DNA from: Streptomyces spongiicola
Lineage (GTDB): Bacteria > Actinomycetota > Actinomycetes > Streptomycetales > Streptomycetaceae
Direction of reading: 5' to 3'
DNA length: 64,000 nt
Assembly: GCF_003122365.1 (NCBI RefSeq)
Contig: NZ_CP029254.1
Location: forward strand, 4,049,001-4,113,000
Shown here piece after piece: positions 37,655 to 46,706 of the stretch (within the stretch, counting starts at the first letter, position 1; each line of letters begins with the position of its first letter). Both the position numbers and the translations under genes were made by a program. Under the pieces are notes generated by a model. The model worked only from the letters and a program-made list of their open reading frames with translations, had not been told where the DNA came from and ran no database searches.

Positions 37655-39298
37655 TCAGCAGACGTCCGGCTTCCGCCAGGTGCATTCGAGATCCACGGGT
37701 GCCGGCCGGTGCCCGTTGCGCGGACCCGGCGAGAGCGACGCGGCGATGGTGCCACCGGCCGTGTCGGACCTGGCCAGGGTCACCACGATCGCGTCCTCGA
37801 TGCTCTTCACGGAGGACGCGAGGTGGTTGTTGAGCACGATGCTGAAGACGAGTTCGCGGCCGGCGGCGTCCGCCACGTACCCGGAGAGCGCCGAGGCGCC
37901 GGTCAGCGTACCGGTCTTGGCGCGGGCGTTGAGAGCCGCCGGGGTGCCGCACATCCGGGTGCGGAGCGTGCCGCCGACGGCGCGGTCGGGGTCGCAGGCG
38001 ACGGGCAGGGAGGCGTGCCAGTCCGCGTACCAGGGCGCGTCGCGGACGGCGAGCAGCAGGCGGGCGAGCTGGTCCCCGGGGAAGAGGTTCATCCGGGACA
38101 GGCCGGAGCCGTCGGCCTGGCGCAGCTTCGCCGTATCGACGCCCTCCTTCCTCAGGTAGTCGTCGACGGCGGTGAGCCCCGCGCTCCAGGTGCCGCGTCC
38201 GGACGTCTCGTAACCGATGGTCTTGGTCAGCGCCTCGGCGTGCATGTTGTTGGACAGCTTCATGAACGGCAGCATCAGCTCCCTCAGCGGCATGGAGCTG
38301 TGGGTCGCGAGGACCCTCGCGCCGGGCGGGGCCGGCCTGCCCAGGCGGGGGGTTCCGGTGACGCGTACTCCCTGTTCGGCCAGGGCGTCGGCGAAGACGG
38401 CCGCCGCGTAGCCGGTGGGTTCCCAGACGGTGACCCACTCCTTCGTGGTGGGGCCGCCGACCGGGACGTCCCCGGTGACCACGATGGTGTTGGTGCCGTG
38501 TTCGCGCTCGACGGCCAGGGTGTCGGTCCCCCCGGCGGGCACGGTGCCGCCCTGCACGTCGACCCGTACGTAGTCGTTCGGCGGAGTCAGTTTCACCTTC
38601 GGCCTGTCACCGGGGGCGGCCCCCGGGGACGCCTCCACGACGACGGTGCCGGAGTCGTAGTCGGTGTCGGGAGCCACGGTCAGCGGAGAGATCTGGGCGG
38701 AGTAGTAGGAGGACTCGTCGTCGGCGGCCCAGGACCGGCCCAGGCGCCTGGTGTCGAAGCGGGTGTCGTCGGCGACGAGGCGTCCCGTGATCCTGCGGAT
38801 GCCCGACTCCCGCAACCGGGTGGCGAGGCGCCCGTAGTCGGAGGCCAGCGTGGTGGGGTCGCCCCCGCCGCGGAGGTACAGGTCCCCGTGCAGGACCGGC
38901 CCGTGTCGGCGGCCCGTGGCCAGCACTTCGGTACGGAACCGGTAGCCCGGCCCGAGCAGCGCCATCGCGGCGGCGGACGTGGCGAGTTTCGTGTTGGACG
39001 CGGGCATCAGCCGGTCGCCGGCGTCGCGTTCGTAGAGCCGCTCTCCGGTCGCGGCGTCCGCGACGACGACGCTCGCGGCACCGCCGTCCATCCGGGAGTC
39101 GGCGAGGATCGTGTCGATCGCCCCCTTGAGTCCGGTGCCGGAGGGCCCGGCCCCGGCGGGCGCGCTGCCGCCGCTCCAGGTGAGCGCGGCGACGAGGCCG
39201 AGGGTGAGCGGCCAGGTCCGGGCGGCCAGGCCGCTGCGGCGGAAGCGGTCGCGGCGAAGGTGCCCGCGCCGGTCGGGGCTCATCACGGGTCTGCTCAT
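37655..39298 (-). CDS. D-alanyl-D-alanine carboxypeptidase/endopeptidase (PBP4, S13), second copy
   Basis: A 547-residue exported PBP4-type enzyme. The N-terminus is Arg-rich, followed by a hydrophobic segment WPLTLGLVAALTW (about residues 29-41), a signal peptide or anchor. Catalytic motifs are complete: SxxK as MPASNTKLATS (Ser101, Lys104), SxN as KLSNNMHAEAL, and KTG as RAKTGTLTGA. It is longer than the first copy because of a larger beta-rich insert domain. Start ATG at 39298 has no obvious ribosome site; an ATG five codons in is possible. Two S13 enzymes in 40 kb probably divide growth and sporulation roles, which is conjecture. Confidence 0.92.
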   Translation of the reverse strand: MSRPVMSPDRRGHLRRDRFRRSGLAARTWPLTLGLVAALTWSGGSAPAGAGPSGTGLKGAIDTILADSRMDGGAASVVVADAATGERLYERDAGDRLMPASNTKLATSAAAMALLGPGYRFRTEVLATGRRHGPVLHGDLYLRGGGDPTTLASDYGRLATRLRESGIRRITGRLVADDTRFDTRRLGRSWAADDESSYYSAQISPLTVAPDTDYDSGTVVVEASPGAAPGDRPKVKLTPPNDYVRVDVQGGTVPAGGTDTLAVEREHGTNTIVVTGDVPVGGPTTKEWVTVWEPTGYAAAVFADALAEQGVRVTGTPRLGRPAPPGARVLATHSSMPLRELMLPFMKLSNNMHAEALTKTIGYETSGRGTWSAGLTAVDDYLRKEGVDTAKLRQADGSGLSRMNLFPGDQLARLLLAVRDAPWYADWHASLPVACDPDRAVGGTLRTRMCGTPAALNARAKTGTLTGASALSGYVADAAGRELVFSIVLNNHLASSVKSIEDAIVVTLARSDTAGGTIAASLSPGPRNGHRPAPVDLECTWRKPDVC

Positions 39299-39753
39299 GC
39301 CATAGGAGGATGGCGGAACGGTCCGGGGGCGGGAAGGAGGCGTGCGCGACACCCGTGCCGTCGAGGGGTTCCGGCGTCCGGTGGGACATGGCGGGGAGGG
39401 CCGTGCTTCCCCTGGAACGGGTGGAGCCGCCGGCGACGAGGATCCGGCCGCGGCGGCGGCGGGCGTGGCCGGCGGCAGGTGAGCGGGCCCGCCCTGCCGC
39501 GGGTGCGCGGGCACGCCGCCGCCGCGGTTCCCCGGAGCGCCCGGCCGGGGGCGGTGGGGTCGTCCCGACCGGCCGGGGGCGGTGGGCGGCCGGGCGCGGA
39601 TTCGGGCGGCGTCGAGGCGGCCTGGGCGGTGGCGCCGAGCGGCGGCGCCCAACAGCGGCGCGCCCGGCACTCCGGGCGCGGTGCCGCCCGTCCGCCGTTC
39701 GGTGCCGCCGCTCGTCCGCCGCCCGCACGCCGGAGATTCGCCGGACGTCCGCC

Positions 39754-39802
39754 GTCTGCGGTCTGCGGTCTGCGGTCCGCCGTCCGCCGTCCGCCGTCCG
39801 CC
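39754..39802. repeat. 7-bp x7 tandem repeat
   Basis: Three copies of GTCTGCG followed by four of GTCCGCC, in perfect register. Non-coding. Confidence 0.92.
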
Positions 39803-39858
39803 GGACGTCTGCCGTTCGTCGGTCAGGTCCGCGGTTCGTCCGCCTGAGTGCCGCGGAT

Positions 39859-39900
39859 ATCGGGACTTTGGTCCCGAAACGGAAGGCCTTTGGTCCCACC
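39859..39900. promoter_or_regulatory. DevR/DosR (OsdR)-like tandem binding boxes
   Basis: ATCGGGACTTTGGTCCCGAA at 39859-39878 matches the mycobacterial DosR consensus TTSGGGACTWWAGTCCCSAA at 18 of 20 positions. A weaker half-conserved box (GGCCTTTGGTCCC) is centred 22 bases away, the two-helical-turn spacing typical of DosR-controlled promoters. Which gene it serves is unclear: the nearest starts are 40277 (plus) and 39298 (minus). Confidence 0.6.
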
Positions 39901-40153
39901 GGCCGTGACAAGGCGCACAGGCGATTGCGGGCCTCCTAGGCGGCTTAGTGAAGGTGCCGGGCCCCGTTGCGCATCGCTGGGGCCGTCGAGGGCACGTTTC
40001 GCGGACATGAGAGGCCGGTGCGGCGCCGGTCTGACCCGGACAACACATCCGCACAGCCTCTACGTGCCGATAAACCATGCCTCGTCGGCAGATTTCGGAC
40101 AGTGCGGGGGTGAAGGGGCCGACGGTGTCAAGGGTCCCGCTCACAGGGGCCGC

Positions 40154-40174
40154 TCTACGATGAGATGTCGTAGA
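40154..40174. promoter_or_regulatory. Inverted repeat upstream of the M23 peptidase gene
   Basis: TCTACGA and TCGTAGA flank a 7-base spacer, about 100 bases before the start codon. The left arm contains TACGAT, a possible -10 hexamer, so a bound protein would block transcription. The regulator is unknown. Confidence 0.45.
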
Positions 40175-40276
40175 TGCGGTGTTTGAGATGGCTTGGGGGT
40201 GCGGGTTACCAAGGTGCTGCCCCGGTGCTCAGGCGTCGGGTCGCTTCATGTCCCACAGCCCGGAGGTTCTCCCCGC

Positions 40277-40879
40277 ATGTCGAAGCGCACCGCCCTCACC
40301 CGTTTCCGCCCGTCCGTGCTCCGTACCCGCGGCGCCGTCATGGCCGCCGGACTCGGCGCCGCGATGGTCGTCGGAGCCGGTGCCGGTGTCGCGTCCGCCG
40401 ACACGGTGCAGAGCGCCCCGGCGGCCGCCGAGGCCAAGCCCGCCGCGAAAGCCAAGGTCGGCGCCTGGGTCAAGCCGGTCTCCGGCTACACCCTGACCGC
40501 CGGCTTCAACCAGGGCGGCGCCATGTGGTCCCACAAGCACTCCGGCCAGGACTTCGCCGTCCCGGTCGGCACGCCGGTCAAGGCCGTCAGCAGCGGTGTG
40601 GTCGTCAAGGCCGGCCCGAACGGCGGTGGCGACGGCTCCGCCTACGGCAACGCCGTCGTGATCAAGCACGCCAACGGTAAGTACTCGCAGTACGCGCACC
40701 TCTCGAAGATCAGTGTGAACGTCGGCCAGACCGTGAACACCGGCAAGGTCATCGCCCTGTCCGGCAACACCGGGAACTCGTCCGGCCCGCACCTGCACTT
40801 CGAGATCCGTACGACCCCGAACTACGGCTCGGCGCTGAACCCCGCGAACTTCCTGCGCGCGCAGGGCGTCACCATCTGA
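40277..40879 (+). CDS. Secreted M23 (LytM-type) peptidoglycan endopeptidase
   Basis: A 200-residue exported protein. The signal peptide has a basic start and hydrophobic core (VMAAGLGAAMVVGAGAGVASA, predicted cleavage after about residue 41, ASA). An Ala/Lys-rich linker leads to the M23 domain. Zinc ligands are seen in HSGQDFAVPVGTPV and PHLHFEIR (HxH), with YGNAVVIKHANGKYSQYAHL between them. It probably cleaves peptide cross-links in the wall. Ribosome site CGGAGG. The long leader has a palindrome at 40154-40174, and I saw no recognisable c-di-AMP riboswitch. Confidence 0.93.
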   Translation: MSKRTALTRFRPSVLRTRGAVMAAGLGAAMVVGAGAGVASADTVQSAPAAAEAKPAAKAKVGAWVKPVSGYTLTAGFNQGGAMWSHKHSGQDFAVPVGTPVKAVSSGVVVKAGPNGGGDGSAYGNAVVIKHANGKYSQYAHLSKISVNVGQTVNTGKVIALSGNTGNSSGPHLHFEIRTTPNYGSALNPANFLRAQGVTI

Positions 40880-41091
40880 CGCTCCCCGCAACGGGCGGCA
40901 CGGCTCACTCCCGCGGGCCGTGACGCGGCCCGGACTGCGGATCGGCGACCTCCGGGACGGCTTCGCGCCTCTCCCCGAGGTCGCCTCCGGCGTTCCTGGG
41001 TGTTCCGGGGCGCTCCGGGATGTTCCGGGGCGTTCTGCGGCGTTTCCCGGGGTTCCGCGGCCCGCCCCGGAACGCCACCCGGTGGTAACGA
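40880..41091. terminator. Spacer between convergent genes with a short hairpin
   Basis: CGGGCCG-TGACG-CGGCCCG near 40914-40933 forms a 7-bp stem that may end the M23 transcript. It is followed by imperfect GTTCCGGGGCG-type repeats (about 40990-41060). No gene. Confidence 0.45.
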
Positions 41092-42443
41092 TCAGTCCGG
41101 GAACACCGGCCTGGGGAAGCCGCCCGTGTCCGTCGGCGCGTGTTCCGGCAGCCAGAGGACCGCGATCGCGCCCCCGCAGGAGACGGGCGAGGAGACGGGC
41201 GAGGCGACCGGCGAGGCGACCGGCGGGGCATGCGCCTCGGGAGTCACGTTGCGGAAGGTCAGCCGTGCCCCGAGGACGCGGGCCTGCCCGGCGGCGATGG
41301 TGAGGCCCAGCCCGTGGCCCGTCCCCGCCCGGTCGCGCGCGCCGGTGCGGAACCGGCTGGGACCCTCGCGCAGCAGCGCCTCGGGGAAGCCGGGACCGTG
41401 GTCGCGGACCCGTACCACCCGGCCCTCCACCGCGACCTCCACCGGTGGTCCGCCGTGCCTGGCGGCGTTGGTCAGCAGATTCAGCAGAATCCGCTCCAGC
41501 CGCCTCGGGTCCGTACTGACCCATGACCCGTGTACGACGCTGATGCCGACCGCGGGGTCCAGCGCGGCGACCCGGCGGCTGACGAACTCGCCCAGCGAGA
41601 TCTCCTGGAGTTCGGCCCGCTCGGACGCGCCGTCCAGCCGCGCCACCTCCAGGACCTCCTCGACCAGGGTGCGCATCGCCTGGGCCCGGTCCCGCACCAG
41701 TTCGGTGGGGCGGCCGGGCGGCAGCAGTTCCGCGGCGGTCAGGAGCCCGGTCACCGGTGTGCGCAGCTCGTGCGCGATGTCCGCGGTGACCCGGCGTTCG
41801 GCCTCGATCCGCTCGTTGAGGGCGTCGGTCAGCGCGTCGACCGCCCTCGCCAGCTCGTCGGTCTCGTCCCGTACGACGCCGCCGACGGCCTCCCGGACCC
41901 GCACGTCGGTGTTGCCCTGGGCCACCCTGCCCGCCGCGGCGGCGGCCTTGCGCAGCCTGCGCGAGAGCTGGCCGCCGATGAGCACGCCCAGCGCGCATCC
42001 GCCGACGACGACCGACGCCGAACCGATCACCAGGGCACGGTCGAGGTCCTTCATGATGCCGGCGCTTCGGTCGGGTACCCGGCTGTGCAGCGACAGCACG
42101 TCGCCGTTGCCGAGTGGTACGGCCGCCCAGACGTCGGGTGCCGGGCCCTCCCCCCGCACATAGGTGGCCTGCCGCCCGTCGGCGAGCAGGCTCCGCAGCG
42201 GTCGCGGCAGTTCCGGGTCGTTGAGCACGGAGCCGAGCTTCGGCTCGGTCCTCGGCTTGGTGGTCTCGTAGATGCGCTGGGCCAGGAGCAGCCGGCTCAT
42301 CTGCAGATCGCGCGAGTTCTCGAGCATCGACACCCGGGCGGCGTTGTGCACGACCAGGCTCAGCGTGAACGCGATCAGGGCACCCACCGCTGCGATCGCG
42401 ATGCTGATCTTCCAGCGGACGCCGGTGCGCAGCGCGGGTCTCC

Positions 42444-42447
<4 letters not shown>
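41092..42447 (-). CDS. cseC: Cell-envelope stress sensor histidine kinase CseC
   Basis: A 451-residue membrane kinase that senses wall damage (lysozyme or antibiotics) and phosphorylates CseB. TM1 is about residues 13-33, an extracytoplasmic sensor of about 100 residues follows, and TM2 is about 138-160. Then come HAMP, the H-box TADIAHELRTPVTG, the N-box LLNLLTNAARHGG and G-boxes DHGPGF and GTGHGLGL. Near the C-terminus, a 12-base coding repeat gives VASPVASPVSSPVS. It starts within the cseB stop (ATGA). Identity is fixed by the sigE-cseA-cseB-cseC order. Confidence 0.95.
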
Positions 42448-43148
<701 letters not shown>

Positions 43149-43340
43149 CCCTCAGCTCTCCCGGCTCTTGTCGTTCGGTCGCCGTCCGCGGCTCGCGGCC
43201 GGCTCCGGGCGGGTCACCGTTCCGGGCCCGGGGGCGGCTCCGGCCGGTTCGCGGGTACCCGGCCCGGTAGGGGTACCCGGCCGGGCCGGCGCCCGGCTGC
43301 CGCCGGTGGGCGGCGGCCCCCCGGTACGCCGCGAACGCCG

Positions 43341-44054
43341 TCAGTCCTCGCTCGGCGCCGACGTCGCCGGCGGTCCGTCCTCACCGCCGGCCACCCGGCC
43401 GTACTCGTTCTGCACCCGGTCGTGCTCCGTGAACGCGCTCCCGGACCAGCGGTACGTGGTCACGATCTCGCCCGACGGGTATGTGACCGGGTCGTCCTTG
43501 GCGTACACCTGCTGGGTGACGACGAGGTCCCCGCGGTCGATCGTCGCGTAGACGGCGGGCTCCTCCTTCGCGAAGACATTCTCGTACGTCCCGTTCGTCG
43601 CCCGGTACACATACGTACCGATCCCCACGGCATCCCCGCACGTCATCAGGTTCACCACCACGTCCGGCGCCGTGGCGTTGCCCGTGACGGTCCCGTACGA
43701 GGTGTCGATCGCGTACGCTTCGGCCGCGCAGGGCCGCAGGTCCGCCTTGGCCCGCTCGCTGACCTCGGGGTCGTTCTTCAGCAACGCGACGGCGTCCACC
43801 CTGCTCACCGCGGAGGCAGTGGCGGACGGTGCCCCCGTCGACGGCGACCGGGCCACCGGGTCCGAGGGCGCGGGACCCTCGTCACGAGGGCCCAGGCCAC
43901 CGGTGGAGCAGCCCACCGCGAGCAGCCCGAGGGCGGCGAGGCCGGCCATCGCCGTGCTGCTCGCTGCCCAGGGCCGCAGGAGACCTCCGAGGGGAGGACC
44001 GCCCCGCGGAGCGGTCCCGCCCCCGGGGCCGCCGCCTCTGATCAGGCCGCGCAA
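43341..44054 (-). CDS. cseA: Lipoprotein CseA
   Basis: A 237-residue extracytoplasmic lipoprotein that dampens the SigE response in S. coelicolor. The signal peptide AMAGLAALGLLAVGC ends in a lipobox (LAVGC) at about residues 45-49, unusually far from the N-terminus. The start is probably TTG at 44054, inside the end of sigE (13-base overlap), with AGGAG very close. A later ATG would leave only about a 14-residue signal. The mature part is a small domain (VVVNLMTCGDAVGIGTYVY) with no known enzymatic motif. Confidence 0.88.
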   Translation of the reverse strand: MRGLIRGGGPGGGTAPRGGPPLGGLLRPWAASSTAMAGLAALGLLAVGCSTGGLGPRDEGPAPSDPVARSPSTGAPSATASAVSRVDAVALLKNDPEVSERAKADLRPCAAEAYAIDTSYGTVTGNATAPDVVVNLMTCGDAVGIGTYVYRATNGTYENVFAKEEPAVYATIDRGDLVVTQQVYAKDDPVTYPSGEIVTTYRWSGSAFTEHDRVQNEYGRVAGGEDGPPATSAPSED

Positions 44055-44620
44055 CGCTCCTGCCCCCGTTCCTCACGCCGTGCGTGCGAGTGGTTCCCGT
44101 GGTCCGGACGCTCCGCCGCCCGGGCGTGCGGCTCACGGCTCTCCAGCTCCTGGCGCAGCCGGGCGAGCGCCCGGTGCAGCGTGCTCTTCACGGTACCCGT
44201 CGACATGCCCAGCGCGGCGGCGGTCTCCTCGGTGCTCATCTGCTCCCAGTGCCGCAGTACGACCACACTGCGCTGCTTGGGCGCGAGCACCTTCAGGGCG
44301 TCCATGAGCAGGGCCCGGTCCGCGTGCTGCTCGGTGACGTCCTCGATGCTCGCGTCCGGCAGCTGCTCGGTGGGGACCTCCTCGAGCTTGCGGGCGCGCC
44401 ACCACTCCGTACGTGTGTTGATCATGACGCGGCGCAGATAGGCGTCGGCGAGGGACTTGTCGGCGATGCCGTCCCAGCGGCCGTAGGTCCGCACCAGCGC
44501 GGTCTGCAGCAGGTCCTGGGCGTCGACCGGGTCGGGGACGAGCCGCCGTGCGCTGCGCAGCAGCGCCTCCTGCCGGGTACGGACGTACTCCTCGAACCCG
44601 AGCACCTCTGCGTGCGCCAT
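44042..44620 (-). CDS. sigE: ECF RNA polymerase sigma factor SigE
   Basis: A 192-residue extracytoplasmic-function sigma factor for cell-envelope stress. Region 2 is VDAQDLLQTALVRTYGRWD with YLRRVMINTRTEWWRARK, and region 4 is QRSVVVLRHWEQMSTEETA followed by MSTGTVKSTLHRALARLR. The PTEQLPDASIEDVTEQHADR linker is as in S. coelicolor SigE. The tail is His/Arg/Glu-rich. No anti-sigma gene is present; control is through the CseBC system downstream. A long-spaced inverted repeat lies just upstream (44652-44713). Confidence 0.95.
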   Translation of the reverse strand: MAHAEVLGFEEYVRTRQEALLRSARRLVPDPVDAQDLLQTALVRTYGRWDGIADKSLADAYLRRVMINTRTEWWRARKLEEVPTEQLPDASIEDVTEQHADRALLMDALKVLAPKQRSVVVLRHWEQMSTEETAAALGMSTGTVKSTLHRALARLRQELESREPHARAAERPDHGNHSHARREERGQERCAA

Positions 44621-44651
44621 GCCGACCGCCTCCGTTCCCCGTGCCGGCCCC

Positions 44652-44713
44652 GTGACAAGCCGTGTTCTTCCGTGGTCCCGCTTTCCAGGGAGAAGCTACG
44701 GAGCGGTTGTCAC
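44652..44713. promoter_or_regulatory. Inverted GTGACAA/TTGTCAC pair upstream of sigE
   Basis: Perfect 7-bp inverted copies at 44652-44658 and 44707-44713, 48 bases apart, within the sigE promoter region, 31-93 bases upstream of the sigE start. They may mark CseB or sigma-factor contacts, which is conjecture. Confidence 0.4.
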
Positions 44714-44864
44714 GAGGCTGTGCGGGGAAGCCGTCGGAGGCCGCACGGCCGTCCATCGGTTGTGTAACAGGTGCGGCCGCCCCCGACCCGAGGGCGACCG
44801 CCCGCCCTCGGACCGGGTGCGGCCCCTCGGGTCGGCTGCGGCTCCTCGGACCGGGGGTGAACCG

Positions 44865-45833
44865 TCAGGTCGGGGCGGCCCCCCGGGTCAGGGGCAACCG
44901 GAACAGGTCGTTGTCCAGGGGCTCGACCAAACCGTCCGAGACCAGCCCGTCCAGGGCGCGGGCCCGCTGGACGGGCTCGTCCCAGACCCGGTCGAGCACG
45001 GCGCGGGGCACCGGCCTTACGGCCTCCCGGAGTACCGCGAGGAGCTTGCCGCGCACCTGCCGGTCCGTGCCGGCGTAGGTCTGGCCCCGCCGGGGAGGCC
45101 CCTCGTGCGCCGGCTTGCCGGCGAGCCGCCAGGCGCACAGCGCGGCGACGGGACAGCGCCCGCAGTCCTCGTTGCGCGCGGTGCAGACGAGGGCGCCCAG
45201 CTCCATCGAGGCGGCAGCCCAGCGGGCCGCCCTCGGTTCGTCGTCCGGCAGCAGTGCGCGGGCCAGCCGGCGCTCGGCCGCGGTCGTCGCGTTCGGGGGG
45301 TACTGGACGCCGGTGACGGCGCGGGCGAACACCCGGCGGACATTGGTGTCCAGGACCGGATGCCGCTGCCCGTACGCGAACGACGCCACGGCGGCTGCCG
45401 TGTACTCGCCGATGCCGGGCAGGGCGAGCAACTGGGCGTGCTCGCTGGGAACGTCACCGCCGTGCCGCTCCGTTATCGCGACCGCGGCTCCGTGCAGCCG
45501 CAGCGCCCGGCGCGGGTAGCCCAGGCGGCCCCAGGCGCGCACCGCCTCGCCGGGAGCCTCGGCGGCCAGGTCCGCGGGGCGCGGCCAGCGGGCCAGCCAC
45601 TGCTCGTACACCGGGAGAACCCGGCTGACGGGAGTCTGCTGAAGCATGAACTCACTGACCATCACGCCCCACGCGCCGGCCTCGGGGCGGCGCCAGGGCA
45701 GGTCACGGGCATGCTGGTCGAACCAGGCGAGTACGGGGGCGTGGAGCCCGGCGGCGGCCTCGGCGGCGCCGGGCACACCGTCCGGGTCGGAGGGGGCGTC
45801 GGTCAGGGAGGAGGGCATCTCGGTCGCAGTCAT
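44865..45833 (-). CDS. mutY: A/G-specific adenine glycosylase
   Basis: A 322-residue base-excision glycosylase removing A mispaired with 8-oxoG or G. The catalytic core is EFMLQQTPVSRVLPVYE, with the helix-hairpin-helix LPGIGEYTAAAVASFA and catalytic Asp in VLDTNVRRVFAR. The 4Fe-4S loop CTARNEDCGRCPVAALC has the exact Cys-x6-Cys-x2-Cys-x5-Cys spacing. The C-terminal MutT-like domain of E. coli MutY is short here. The ATG at 45833 is supported by GGAGG. Confidence 0.95.
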   Translation of the reverse strand: MTATEMPSSLTDAPSDPDGVPGAAEAAAGLHAPVLAWFDQHARDLPWRRPEAGAWGVMVSEFMLQQTPVSRVLPVYEQWLARWPRPADLAAEAPGEAVRAWGRLGYPRRALRLHGAAVAITERHGGDVPSEHAQLLALPGIGEYTAAAVASFAYGQRHPVLDTNVRRVFARAVTGVQYPPNATTAAERRLARALLPDDEPRAARWAAASMELGALVCTARNEDCGRCPVAALCAWRLAGKPAHEGPPRRGQTYAGTDRQVRGKLLAVLREAVRPVPRAVLDRVWDEPVQRARALDGLVSDGLVEPLDNDLFRLPLTRGAAPT

Positions 45834-45855
45834 GGCACCTCCGATCCTGGCATGT

Positions 45856-46152
45856 TCAGCGCCGGTAGCGGCGTATGCGCTCCGGACCGCCACTGACGCG
45901 GTCCGGGTCGGAGTAACCCCCCGCGTCCGGATCGGTGTATTCGGCCCCGGGGACGTCCCGGCGGGGGCGTCTCCCCGGCGCCCCGCCCGGCGGGAGTCCG
46001 GGCCCGGGGCCTGTCCGCTCCCGGCCGCCGGGGCCCGGGCGTCCCTCCCGCCGAGTGGCGCCGTGGCGCCGAGTGGCGCGGCGCGGACGGCCGCGGCCCG
46101 CGGCGAGCGGGTGCCACGGTCCGGCCCGGGCGTCCCGGTCGGACAGCACCAC
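45856..46152 (-). CDS. Possible small Arg/Pro-rich hypothetical protein
   Basis: A 98-residue frame ending 22 bases upstream of mutY. Its C-terminal part (GAEYTDPDAGGYSDPDRVSG then GPERIRRYRR) has coding-like composition and good third-position GC. The N-terminal two thirds are low-complexity Arg/Gly/Pro. Two adjacent GTG starts lie behind AAAGG. I do not recognise a family. It may be a real small gene or only a GC-rich frame. Confidence 0.35.
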   Translation of the reverse strand: MVLSDRDARAGPWHPLAAGRGRPRRATRRHGATRREGRPGPGGRERTGPGPGLPPGGAPGRRPRRDVPGAEYTDPDAGGYSDPDRVSGGPERIRRYRR

Positions 46153-46706
46153 GCCTTTCGCCCCGGCCGGGCCCCGGCGGCCGGCCGGCGGTCACGCCGC
46201 GCGGGCGGCGTGCTCCGGCGAGGGCGCGGGAGACGGCCGGACGCCGGCGGTGCGAGCGCCCCGCGCCCGGGCGAACCCCGGTGGCACGGGGGACGGTCTG
46301 CCCGCCGTCCCGCGCGGTCCCCGTTTCCGGCTCGCCGGCCCGCCGGCGGTCGTCGAGTGGCTGTCGGGGACGGCGGGTCGTCCTGTCGGGAGTACGGCTC
46401 GGTGCCGCTGCGGCTCCCTCGACGGTGCGGGCCCGGGGCCGCCGCCCCGGGCGGTGCCGGCGCGTGGCCGCGGCCGGGGCGGCTGCCGGGCGCTGCTCAC
46501 CCATCCGCGTTCCCGGCCCGGACCGGTGCCCCGCCCGGACCGGTGCCCGGCCCGGACCGGTGCCCGGCCCGGACCGGACCGGTGCCTTGGCCGCGGCCCC
46601 CAAGACGGCCGGAATCAGGGGCGCATGATGATGATAGGTACATCGGGGAGCCATGAGCGGCGGGTGGGGCCTGAGTTGCCCACCGATCTCTCGTACAGTT
46701 CGGTAT
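46153..46706. repeat. Gene-free GC-rich gap with a 17-bp repeat
   Basis: CCCGGACCGGTGCCCCG/CCCGG is repeated 3.5 times at 46517-46575. The end carries TACAGT at 46694-46699, seven bases before the next GTG start, a candidate leaderless promoter. No gene is supported. Confidence 0.65.

Larger units (their letters stand above)
39299..40276. other. 978-base gene-free region with repeats and regulatory palindromes
   Basis: The left part is GC-rich spacer ending in a 7-bp x7 array (39754-39802). To the right are a DevR/DosR-like double box (39859-39900) and a palindrome (40154-40174), listed separately. A 59-codon frame from 40007 lacks coding bias and is not called. The M23 gene promoter must lie in the right part. 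Confidence 0.65.

Noticed and set aside
40007..40186. A 59-codon frame (starting MRGRCGAGLTRTTHPH) downstream of the DevR-like boxes
   Set aside because: Poor third-position GC bias, no ribosome site and no recognisable similarity. It is better treated as non-coding leader.
39950..40276. Possible c-di-AMP (ydaO-type) riboswitch before the M23 peptidase gene, given disA in the window
   Set aside because: I looked for the conserved ydaO core sequences in the leader and did not find them. A covariance search would settle it.
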